Source: JBBKWX01 sp037969175 | Lineage (GTDB): Bacteria > Bacteroidota > Bacteroidia > AKYH767-A > JBBKVM01 | Assembly: GCA_037969175.1 (NCBI GenBank) | Contig: JBBKWX010000154.1 | Span: 1 to 5,018, forward strand | Direction: 5' to 3' | DNA: 5,018 bases | In this document: positions 1-5,018 of the stretch, piece by piece | How the letters are laid out: the number at the start of each line of letters is the position of its first letter | Position numbering within the stretch: the first letter of the stretch is position 1 | Made by a program: the position numbers and the translations under genes | The notes under the pieces: generated by a model | Seen by the model: the letters and a program-made list of their open reading frames with translations, nothing else | What the model was told of the DNA's origin: nothing | Databases searched by the model: none

Positions 1-54
1 TTGAATTAAATAAAGGAAAACCTGTATGTCGGTATGAATGATGAAAATCGACAT
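1..54 (-). CDS. 5' end of a leftward gene, possibly pantoate--beta-alanine ligase (partial)
   Basis: Reading leftward from an ATG at 54-52, 18 codons stay open to the window edge and give MSIFIIHTDIQVFLYLIQ. The pattern (Met, short beta strand, then a helix with Gln-x-Phe-Leu) resembles the N-terminus of PanC proteins, just before their VPTMGxLHxGH motif, which would lie outside the window. PanC ligates pantoate and beta-alanine to make pantothenate in the cytoplasm. From general knowledge, panC is often divergent from this GT5-like gene in Bacteroidota. A consensus-like leftward promoter at 170-198 supports a gene here and would give a leader of roughly 110 bases. The frame is also open upstream of this ATG to a stop near 108, so the start is not certain. 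Eighteen residues are too few for firm identification; an unrelated gene or no gene remains possible. Confidence 0.4.
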   Translation of the reverse strand, partial: MSIFIIHTDIQVFLYLIQ

Positions 55-169
55 TTCCAGAAACTCGATTCCGGACAGCAGCGCATTCAGATCTGCTTTT
101 CAACCCCGTTCTGAGCAAGCATTATATCAGAATAGACGCTATCTCCCCTAAATTCCTTTATACAGAGGA

Positions 170-198
170 CAAATGTATTTAAATATTCAACATAGCAA
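170..198 (-). promoter_or_regulatory. Leftward promoter candidate (Bacteroidota type)
   Basis: On the minus strand, TACATTTG (177 down to 170) matches the Bacteroidota -7 consensus TAnnTTTG exactly. A TTG at 198-196 lies 18 bases upstream and can serve as the -33 element. Transcription would start near 163 and run toward the partial gene at the left edge, leaving a leader of about 110 bases. Prediction by consensus only. Confidence 0.45.
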
Positions 199-287
199 GG
201 TGGGCATTAAAATTATATAGTGCTGAATTATAGTAGTGTATGCAAAATATAGATTTTTTATTTTCAGTAAAATATTAAATTCTACTT

Positions 288-300
288 GCTGATAATCAGC
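288..300. promoter_or_regulatory. Dyad-symmetric element upstream of the operon promoter
   Basis: GCTGAT (288-293) and ATCAGC (295-300) form a perfect 6-base inverted repeat around one central base. An overlapping outer pair, CTTGCT (285-290) and AGCAAG (305-310), is also perfectly inverted. The element lies just upstream of the -33 box of the rightward promoter, where an activator or repressor could bind. No known regulator motif is recognised, and in AT-rich DNA some dyads occur by chance. Confidence 0.25.
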
Positions 301-314
301 TATAAGCAAGCCTT

Positions 315-347
315 TTGGTAATTTCTGCGAAAAATTTCGTATTTTTG
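315..347 (+). promoter_or_regulatory. Operon promoter candidate (Bacteroidota type)
   Basis: TATTTTTG at 340-347 matches the Bacteroidota -7 consensus TAnnTTTG. TTG at 315-317, inside TTTTGG, lies 22 bases upstream and fits the -33 element. The predicted start of transcription is near 353-357, leaving a leader of only about 20 bases before the ATG at 377. It is the best candidate to drive the GT5-like, DUF4270 and glmS genes together. Confidence 0.6.
328..339. promoter_or_regulatory. Palindrome abutting the -7 box, possible operator
   Basis: CGAAA (328-332) and TTTCG (335-339) are perfect inverted arms separated by two As. The palindrome sits in the promoter spacer directly against the -7 box at 340, so a bound protein would block RNA polymerase. 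Its short arms make chance plausible. Confidence 0.25.
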
Positions 348-376
348 CATCGACCCCCAGAATTAATCCCCACAAA

Positions 377-1204
377 ATGAGAAAAGCTAAAGTCCTTTTT
401 ATTTCGCAAGAAATAGAACCTTATCTTGAATTAACCGAAATGTCGAAAGTTGCTCGCAACTTACCACAAGGAATTCAGGAGAGTGGAAAAGAGATTCGAA
501 CTTTTATGCCACGTTTCGGATGTATCAATGAACGCCGTAACCAGTTGCATGAAGTTATCCGCTTATCCGGTATGAATTTGATCATTGATGATTCAGATCA
601 TCCATTGATCATAAAAGTTGCTTCGATACAGGCTGCAAGGATGCAGGTTTACTTTATCGACAACGATGAATATTTTCAAAGAAAGAATGTATTCCGTGAT
701 GGAAAAAAGAAATTCCATAAAGACAATGAAGATCGTGCAATATTTTTCTGCCGCGGCGTTTTAGAAACTGTTAAGAAATTGGGATGGAGTCCTGATGTCA
801 TTCACTGTCATGGTTGGATGACCAGTCTTATTCCACTTCTGATAAAGACATCATATAGTGAAGATCCGGTATTTAAAAATGCCAAGGTTGTTTATTCTAT
901 GTATGATGATCATTTTCCGGAGAAATTTAACGGAGAGTTTTCACGCAAATTGAAAATGGATGGAATGACGGATGCTCATCTGGCGGACTATATGGATGCT
1001 GATCATCTGAAATTAAATCTTGCAGCAATAAAAAATGCAGATGCCGTTGCTATTGCATGTGAGAATCCGGATCCGGAAATTGAAAAAGTATTGAAAAAGA
1101 TAGATAAACCTGTGTTGAGAGAATGCATGGGAGACGATTATATCAGTAAGTTCTCAAATTTTTACGACGAGATATTGGAAGAAGCGGGAGTACTCGCCAA
1201 CTAA
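377..1204 (+). CDS. Half-size glycogen/starch synthase-like protein (GT5 N-terminal domain only)
   Basis: This 275-residue cytoplasmic protein resembles the N-terminal Rossmann half of GT5 glycogen/starch synthases. It opens with KVLFISQEIEPYLELTEMSKV (residues 5-25), the counterpart of the GlgA opening strand and its KTGGLADV loop. DVIHCHGW (140-147) matches the family's DVVHAHDW motif, and residues 219-227 match the 'YADHITAVS' strand. Full GlgA is about 480 residues; the C-terminal nucleotide-binding half is absent, and the last residues (FSNFYDEIL, 259-267) look like the terminal helix that closes a GT-B fold. The Lys and Gly-Gly of the ADP-glucose loop are replaced by Glu-Leu-Thr-Glu-Met. 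It is therefore probably not an active glycogen synthase, although databases often name it so; a regulatory, binding or scaffold role is inference. The ATG at 377 lies about 20 bases after the predicted transcription start. First gene of the operon. Confidence 0.85.
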   Translation: MRKAKVLFISQEIEPYLELTEMSKVARNLPQGIQESGKEIRTFMPRFGCINERRNQLHEVIRLSGMNLIIDDSDHPLIIKVASIQAARMQVYFIDNDEYFQRKNVFRDGKKKFHKDNEDRAIFFCRGVLETVKKLGWSPDVIHCHGWMTSLIPLLIKTSYSEDPVFKNAKVVYSMYDDHFPEKFNGEFSRKLKMDGMTDAHLADYMDADHLKLNLAAIKNADAVAIACENPDPEIEKVLKKIDKPVLRECMGDDYISKFSNFYDEILEEAGVLAN

Positions 1205-1206
1205 GT

Positions 1207-2592
1207 ATGAAAAAAACGAATTCGGGGGATACAAGATCCCTTCGTGGTCTTGAAGCAGAGAGCTTTAAAGATGCGAGAATATTAAACAAAGTTTCCTTCG
1301 CCAGTCGGGGGAAACTCTTTTTTTGTGGTATTGCGTTCTCTACAGCACTCCTCAGTTCATGCAGTGAAGATCAGGCTTTGGGCTTGCAGCTTCAACCTGC
1401 AGGTGATCAGTTGGAAGTAGGTGCAATAGACACATTCAGTATTCAATCATTCAGCGTGAGAGAAGATTCTCTCCGTTCAGATGAGAATACAGTCAATCTT
1501 GTTGGATCCAGATTCGATAACACCTTTGGTCTTACCACTGCCAGTTTCGCTACCCATCTGCGTTTGCCTGCCGGAAGTATTAATTTCGGAGCCGGAGCAA
1601 CTGTTGACTCTGTAGTTTTGGCTATGGTTATCAGCGGATACTATGGCGACACGCTTGAATCGCAAACTTATAATGTATATAAGCTGACGGATAAGATCTA
1701 TCTCGACAGTTCATATTACAGTAACGGTACGCCGGTGTATGATAATACGCCAATTGGCTCACTAACTTTTACACCCCGTCCAAAAGACAGTGTATTGGTA
1801 GGCGGTGTAAAATCTGTTCCACAAGTAAGGATCCGACTTGACGATTCTTTCGGTCAGGACATTTTGAATCTGGGTGGAACCAGTACGCTAAGCACCAATG
1901 AAAATTTCCTGGATTATCTGAAAGGGATCTATATCAAGCCTGTAGATGCGAATGGGAAAGGCAGCATTTTGTATATCAATTATGCTTCAGCTATTACCCG
2001 AGTCATGATACACTATCAAAACACAGCAAACGATTCATTGACATTCGAACTACTGATCAATGATCGTTGTGCACGCGTGAATTATTTTGATCATAATGAT
2101 TATACAGGATCGCCGGCAGGTTTTCAGCTTGCTGACAGCACCCTTGGAAAAAATGAATTTTATGTTCAGAGTTTGACCGGTTTGAAAGGCAAGATCAAGA
2201 TTCCCGGACTTGCGAATGTGAATAATACTGGTAAATATTTGGTGAATAAAGCGGAGATCATTTTCAGCTTGCCTTCAGGTACTGCAGACAATTATGCGCC
2301 CCACGACAAATTGATTTTACTGGGAGTAGATTCATTGGGAAGAGGAGCTTTTCTTTCTGATATCCTGATAAGTTCAGCTTATTTTGGAGGAGATTATAAT
2401 TCAACAGATAAGACCTATCGATTTACGATATCGAATTATGTACAAGACATCATTTCAGGTAAACGTAAAGATTATGGTTTGTATCTTGTAGGTTCGGGAG
2501 CTATTGTAAATGCTAACCGAACTATACTTGGTGGATCGAATCACATTGACAAGAACATCAAATTTAAATTGACATTAACCAAAATTAATTAA
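1207..2592 (+). CDS. DUF4270 family lipoprotein, probably surface-exposed
   Basis: This 461-residue protein resembles the DUF4270 lipoproteins of Bacteroidota, which have no established function. A hydrophobic stretch (LFFCGIAFSTALL, 37-49) is followed by the lipobox LSSC with Cys52 as the lipidation site. The next residues, Ser-Glu-Asp-Gln, resemble the acidic surface-export signal of Bacteroidota lipoproteins. Family-like parts are NLVGSRFDNTFGLTTASF (97-114), VDSVVLAM (133-140), QSLTGLKGKIKIPGL (321-335) and a beta-rich C-terminus ending KFKLTLTKIN. The first 36 residues, polar and charged, are unusually long for a signal peptide n-region. I see no in-frame ATG, GTG or TTG between 1207 and the lipobox, so the ATG at 1207 is kept. 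It begins 2 bases after the upstream stop codon, indicating translational coupling; no clear Shine-Dalgarno is needed or seen. glmS follows after 10 bases. Confidence 0.85.
   Translation: MKKTNSGDTRSLRGLEAESFKDARILNKVSFASRGKLFFCGIAFSTALLSSCSEDQALGLQLQPAGDQLEVGAIDTFSIQSFSVREDSLRSDENTVNLVGSRFDNTFGLTTASFATHLRLPAGSINFGAGATVDSVVLAMVISGYYGDTLESQTYNVYKLTDKIYLDSSYYSNGTPVYDNTPIGSLTFTPRPKDSVLVGGVKSVPQVRIRLDDSFGQDILNLGGTSTLSTNENFLDYLKGIYIKPVDANGKGSILYINYASAITRVMIHYQNTANDSLTFELLINDRCARVNYFDHNDYTGSPAGFQLADSTLGKNEFYVQSLTGLKGKIKIPGLANVNNTGKYLVNKAEIIFSLPSGTADNYAPHDKLILLGVDSLGRGAFLSDILISSAYFGGDYNSTDKTYRFTISNYVQDIISGKRKDYGLYLVGSGAIVNANRTILGGSNHIDKNIKFKLTLTKIN
1217..1252 (+). promoter_or_regulatory. Two mutually exclusive small RNA hairpins at the start of the DUF4270 gene
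   Basis: Hairpin one pairs GGGAT (1226-1230) with ATCCC (1236-1240) around ACAAG, and can extend by CGAA (1217-1220) with TTCG (1241-1244), leaving a five-base bulge. Hairpin two pairs CAAGA (1232-1236) with TCTTG (1248-1252). They share bases 1232-1240 and cannot form together. They lie just after the start codon and upstream of the terminator-like hairpin at 1290-1324. The structures are short and a role is inference. Confidence 0.3.
1290..1324 (+). terminator. Intrinsic-terminator-like hairpin inside the DUF4270 coding region (possible attenuator)
   Basis: Bases 1290-1300 (AGTTTCCTTCG) pair with 1306-1316 (CGGGGGAAACT) as an 11-bp stem with two G-U pairs and a five-base loop, CCAGT. One C follows, then seven Ts (1318-1324). 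This has the form of a rho-independent terminator but lies within codons 28-40 of an apparently intact gene and upstream of glmS. Active translation would probably suppress it, while poor translation would expose it and reduce DUF4270 and glmS transcription. The form is seen in the sequence; the function is not shown. Confidence 0.45.
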
Positions 2593-2602
2593 ACCCAATA
2601 TC

Positions 2603-4438
2603 ATGTGCGGTATTGTTGCATACATAGGTAAACGCGATGCGTTCCCGATCATACTTAAAGGACTTGAGCGTTTAGAATACAGAGGTTATGACAGTGCGGG
2701 AGTTGCACTTCATAACGGTGATCTTAATATTTACAAGAAAGCCGGAAAAGTAAGTGAGCTTGCAAACTTTGTGATCGGCAAAGATGTTTCAGGTCATTTA
2801 GGAATGGGGCATACCCGTTGGGCTACCCATGGTGAGCCGAACGATCGTAATGCACATCCGCATGTTTCACAATCGAGTGATCTTGCTATTATCCATAATG
2901 GGATCATCGAAAACTATGCAACATTAAAAGCAGAGCTGATCAATCGCGGACATGAATTTCGCAGTGATACGGATACTGAAGTATTGATCCATCTGATCGA
3001 AGACATCATGCAAAGTACCAAGTGCCCGCTTGAAGAAGCCGTAAGGATGGCGCTTGCAGAAGTTGTTGGAGCTTATGCAATTGTTATTTTGTCGAAAGAC
3101 AATCCGAATGAACTTATTGCAGCACGTAAAGGAAGCCCTATTGTTTTAGGTGTTGGTGATGGAGAATATTTTGTTGCTTCTGATGCAACACCTATTGTTG
3201 AATATACCAAGAATGTGATCTATTTGAATGATGGAGAAGTAGCTATTGTAAAAGACGGCGAACTTACGATCAAGACGATAGAGAATCAGATAAAAACGCC
3301 TTACATACAAGAGCTCGAGATCAAACTTGAGATGCTTGAAAAAGGCGGATACGAACACTTCATGTTGAAAGAGATCTATGAGCAACCACGCTCGATCTGG
3401 GACAGCATGCGAGGACGGATAGATGCAAGCAAAGGTTTTTTGAAACTGGGAGGAATCTCAGAGTTTGAAAATAAATTTGTGAATGCAAAACGTATCGTTG
3501 TTGTTGCTTGTGGTACTTCATGGCATGCCGGTTTGGTTGCAGAATATTTATTCGAAGATCTTGCACGGATTCCGGTTGAAGTTGAATACGCATCTGAATT
3601 TCGTTACCGTAATCCGGTGATCAATGAAGATGATATCGTGATCGCTATTTCTCAAAGTGGAGAGACGGCAGATACCTTGGCAGCGATAGAAATGGCGAAG
3701 TCGAAAGGCGCAACTATTTTTGGTGTTTGTAATGTTGTTGGATCATCTATTCCTCGTTTCACGGATGCAGGAGCATACACACATGCAGGACCCGAGATCG
3801 GTGTTGCGAGCACAAAAGCCTTTACTGCGCAGGTGACAGTTCTTACTTTGATGGCATTGCAAATTGCACATGCAAGAGGAACGATTACTGAATCGAGATA
3901 TCATACTTTGCTGCATGAGTTGGAAGCTATTCCTGCAAAAGTAGAGCGTGCATTATTATCGAATGATGTAGTTTATCCTATCGCTGAAAAATTTGCTGCT
4001 GCAAGAAACTTCCTTTATTTAGGTCGTGGTTATGGTTTTCCGGTAGCTCTTGAAGGCGCATTGAAACTCAAAGAAATTTCTTATATCCATGCCGAAGGTT
4101 ATCCTGCTGCAGAGATGAAACACGGACCTATCGCATTGATCGATGAAGAGATGCCGGTAGTAGTAATTGCAAACAAAAATACCAGCTACGAGAAAGTTGT
4201 CAGCAATATCCAGGAAGTAAAAGCCCGCAAAGGTGTGATCATCGCGATCGTTACCGAAGGCGATACCATAGTGCGCGACTTAGCAGATCATGTGATCGAA
4301 ATCCCGGAGACGGATGATTGTTTGGTGCCCTTGGTTTCTGTTATTCCATTGCAGTTGTTGTCGTATCACATTGCTGTGTTGCGGGGCTGTAACGTGGATC
4401 AGCCAAGGAATCTGGCGAAGAGCGTAACGGTAGAATAA
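2603..4438 (+). CDS. glmS: Glutamine--fructose-6-phosphate aminotransferase (isomerizing)
   Basis: Cytoplasmic GlmS converts fructose-6-phosphate and glutamine to glucosamine-6-phosphate and glutamate, the entry step to UDP-GlcNAc for peptidoglycan and LPS. The 611 residues match the usual length (E. coli 609). The N-terminal glutaminase domain (1 to about 220) starts MCGIVAYIG, with Cys2 as nucleophile after Met removal, and has TRWATHGEPN (71-80), HNG (98-100) and SDTDTE (121-126). Two SIS sugar-isomerase domains follow (about 290-430 and 460-600), with CGTS (303-306), SQSGETADTL (350-359) and ALEGALKLKEISYIHAEGY (482-500). Glu484, Lys488, Glu491 and His507 correspond to E. coli Glu481, Lys485, Glu488 and His504. 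The C-terminus PRNLAKSVTVE carries the conserved Lys606 (E. coli Lys603). All key residues are present. The start is fixed by the need for Met-Cys. Last gene of the operon, 10 bases after DUF4270; that gap leaves no room for a glmS ribozyme. Confidence 0.98.
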   Translation: MCGIVAYIGKRDAFPIILKGLERLEYRGYDSAGVALHNGDLNIYKKAGKVSELANFVIGKDVSGHLGMGHTRWATHGEPNDRNAHPHVSQSSDLAIIHNGIIENYATLKAELINRGHEFRSDTDTEVLIHLIEDIMQSTKCPLEEAVRMALAEVVGAYAIVILSKDNPNELIAARKGSPIVLGVGDGEYFVASDATPIVEYTKNVIYLNDGEVAIVKDGELTIKTIENQIKTPYIQELEIKLEMLEKGGYEHFMLKEIYEQPRSIWDSMRGRIDASKGFLKLGGISEFENKFVNAKRIVVVACGTSWHAGLVAEYLFEDLARIPVEVEYASEFRYRNPVINEDDIVIAISQSGETADTLAAIEMAKSKGATIFGVCNVVGSSIPRFTDAGAYTHAGPEIGVASTKAFTAQVTVLTLMALQIAHARGTITESRYHTLLHELEAIPAKVERALLSNDVVYPIAEKFAAARNFLYLGRGYGFPVALEGALKLKEISYIHAEGYPAAEMKHGPIALIDEEMPVVVIANKNTSYEKVVSNIQEVKARKGVIIAIVTEGDTIVRDLADHVIEIPETDDCLVPLVSVIPLQLLSYHIAVLRGCNVDQPRNLAKSVTVE

Positions 4439-4468
4439 TTACGAGATACGAATTACGAGATACGAATT
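4438..4468. repeat. Tandem 14-base repeat overlapping the glmS stop codon
   Basis: The unit ATTACGAGATACGA occurs at 4438-4451 and again, perfectly, at 4452-4465, followed by a partial ATT to 4468. The first unit uses the last A of the glmS stop codon. Similar TACGAATTACGA-type tandem repeats are, to my recollection, common between genes in Bacteroidota; here there are only two copies and no CRISPR-like spacers. Confidence 0.85.
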
Positions 4469-4478
4469 TGTTTTTTTA

Positions 4479-4501
4479 CTGCGGAGGCGCAGCTCTTTTT
4501 T
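4479..4501 (+). terminator. Probable glmS (operon) terminator
   Basis: CTGCG (4479-4483) pairs with CGCAG (4488-4492) around the loop GAGG. Three bases later, six Ts follow (4496-4501). The stem is short but GC-rich, and it lies 40 bases after the glmS stop, where transcription of the operon should end before the convergent hemB. The same bases are part of an intergenic repeat, so its activity is not certain. Confidence 0.5.
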
Positions 4502-4640
4502 ACCGCAAAGTTGCAACTCACTTTTGTGGCCTGAAAAAATGTTTGTTACATATGGCAAAGGTTGAAGCATTGAAAAAGCTATCGTAAGAAACTACAAACA
4601 ATAAGATCTAGGATGACAATTGCTTTTTTGCGGTAAAAAA
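4496..4640. repeat. Perfect 14-base inverted repeat spanning the glmS-hemB gap
   Basis: TTTTTTACCGCAAA (4496-4509) and TTTGCGGTAAAAAA (4627-4640) are perfect reverse complements 117 bases apart. A related copy, TTTTTTTACTGCGG, lies at 4471-4484. No target-site duplication is evident at the outer ends, and no gene is seen between the arms. The sequence CTGCGGAGGCGCAG followed by ACCGCAAAGTTGCAA resembles, from memory, a dispersed intergenic repeat seen in many Bacteroidota. A decayed MITE-like element is another possibility. A 10-base palindrome, AGTTGCAACT (4509-4518), overlaps the left arm. Confidence 0.7.
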
Positions 4641-4642
4641 AA

Positions 4643-5018
4643 CTAAAGCCAATTGTTTCGCACTAGATCCATTGCATGATAAGTAATGATCAGATCGGCA
4701 CCCGCACGGCGGAAAGCATACATGTTCTCCAGTACTATCGCTTGCTCATTGATGTAGCCCGCAGCAGCAGCGGCTTTCACCATGCTGTATTCTGCTGAGA
4801 CATTGTAAGCAGCAAGTGGCAATAACGTATTCTCTTTTACTTTTTGGATGATGTCAAGATACGCAAGCGCAGGTTTTACCATCAGAATATCTGCGCCTTC
4901 TTCTTCATCGAGGTAGGCTTCTTTGAGTGCTTCGCGGCTGTTGCGGAAATCCATCTGATAGGATTTGCGATCGCCTTTTCCCGGAGCAGAATCGGCAGCA
5001 TCACGGAAAGGACCATAA
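4643..5018 (-). CDS. hemB: Porphobilinogen synthase (delta-aminolevulinic acid dehydratase), C-terminal part
   Basis: HemB condenses two 5-aminolevulinate molecules to porphobilinogen in the cytoplasm, an early step of heme synthesis. The gene runs leftward and is cut by the right edge; 124 residues of a usual 320-330 are visible, ending at a TAG (4645-4643). The fragment starts YGPFRDAADSAPGKGDRKSY, the family motif just after the first active-site lysine, which lies outside the window. ILMVKPALAYLDII (fragment residues 44-57) contains the Schiff-base lysine (Lys48, codon 4876-4874; E. coli Lys247). AYNVSAEYSM (70-79) matches the family's AYQVSGEYAM with Ala in place of Gly, and ITYHAMDL (111-118) retains the substrate-contacting Tyr. 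An internal ATG at 4954 is not the true start, since homology continues upstream. It converges with glmS across 204 bases. Confidence 0.97.
   Translation of the reverse strand, partial: YGPFRDAADSAPGKGDRKSYQMDFRNSREALKEAYLDEEEGADILMVKPALAYLDIIQKVKENTLLPLAAYNVSAEYSMVKAAAAAGYINEQAIVLENMYAFRRAGADLIITYHAMDLVRNNWL

Larger units (their letters stand above)
55..376. other. Divergent intergenic region
   Basis: About 320 bases without a convincing gene. The short open stretches are stop-broken and show no family resemblance. The region holds a leftward promoter candidate (170-198), a rightward one (315-347), a dyad at 288-300 and a palindrome at 328-339. The stretch from about 199 to 284 is very AT-rich and I see no further structure in it. 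Confidence 0.6.

Noticed and set aside
34..114. A 26-codon rightward open frame starting ATGAATGATG
   Set aside because: Short, without family resemblance, and overlapping the better candidate minus-strand gene start; its upstream frame is closed by a stop at 7-9.
187..375. A 62-codon minus-strand open frame in the divergent intergenic region
   Set aside because: Its start lies in the operon promoter and leader, it covers the AT-rich region, and its product resembles no family.
1477..1665. A 62-codon minus-strand open frame inside the DUF4270 gene
   Set aside because: Antisense shadow of a convincing gene, with no recognisable product.
2593..2602. A glmS ribozyme or riboswitch upstream of glmS
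   Set aside because: Only 10 bases separate glmS from the preceding stop codon, and the ribozyme needs well over 100; upstream sequence is coding.
3146..3593. Two minus-strand open frames of 77-79 codons inside glmS
   Set aside because: They lie opposite a fully conserved glmS coding sequence and have no family resemblance; they are antisense shadows.
4438..4468. A CRISPR array
   Set aside because: The 14-base units are directly adjacent with no spacers, and no cas genes are present.
4552..4587. An 11-codon rightward open frame (MAKVEALKKLS) in the glmS-hemB gap
   Set aside because: Too short to support, with no promoter, downstream of the probable terminator and inside a repeat-like segment.
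4600..4643. An intrinsic terminator for hemB on the minus strand
   Set aside because: The only stem pairs Ts with As around ACCGC and is not followed by a T-run in the hemB direction, so it is too weak to call.

Overview
The window looks like chromosomal DNA of a member of the Bacteroidota. The reasons are a gene order typical of that phylum (GT5/starch-synthase-like protein, DUF4270 lipoprotein, glmS), two promoter candidates that fit the phylum's TTG / TAnnTTTG consensus, weak or absent Shine-Dalgarno sequences, and an AT-rich base composition. I see no phage, transposase, CRISPR, rRNA or tRNA.

Layout. Positions 1-54 (minus strand) hold what is probably the first 18 codons of a gene running off the left edge; panC is the best guess. 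Positions 55-376 are a divergent intergenic region with one promoter candidate on each strand and two small palindromes near the rightward one. Positions 377-4438 form a tight three-gene rightward operon with gaps of 2 and 10 bases. It encodes a 275-residue half-size glycogen/starch-synthase-like protein, a 461-residue DUF4270 lipoprotein, and a 611-residue glucosamine-6-phosphate synthase (GlmS). Positions 4439-4642 are a convergent intergenic region carrying a tandem 14-base repeat, a terminator-like hairpin and a 14-base inverted repeat. Positions 4643-5018 (minus strand) are the C-terminal part of hemB, porphobilinogen synthase, cut by the right edge.

How the genes may work together. GlmS makes glucosamine-6-phosphate, the first committed step toward UDP-GlcNAc, peptidoglycan and LPS. 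The DUF4270 protein is predicted to be lipidated and placed in the outer membrane, probably facing outward. The GT5-like protein has lost the ADP-glucose-binding lysine motif and the whole C-terminal half of the GT-B fold, so it is probably not a working glycogen synthase. A shared role in the cell envelope or in sugar sensing is a reasonable inference but is not proven by the sequence.

The least expected signal is a strong intrinsic-terminator-like hairpin (11-bp stem plus seven Ts) inside the first 40 codons of the DUF4270 gene. It is preceded by two competing small hairpins, and the coding sequence there specifies an unusually long N-terminal extension before the lipoprotein signal. This could be an attenuator controlling expression of DUF4270 and glmS. 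The rest of the window is ordinary housekeeping DNA.
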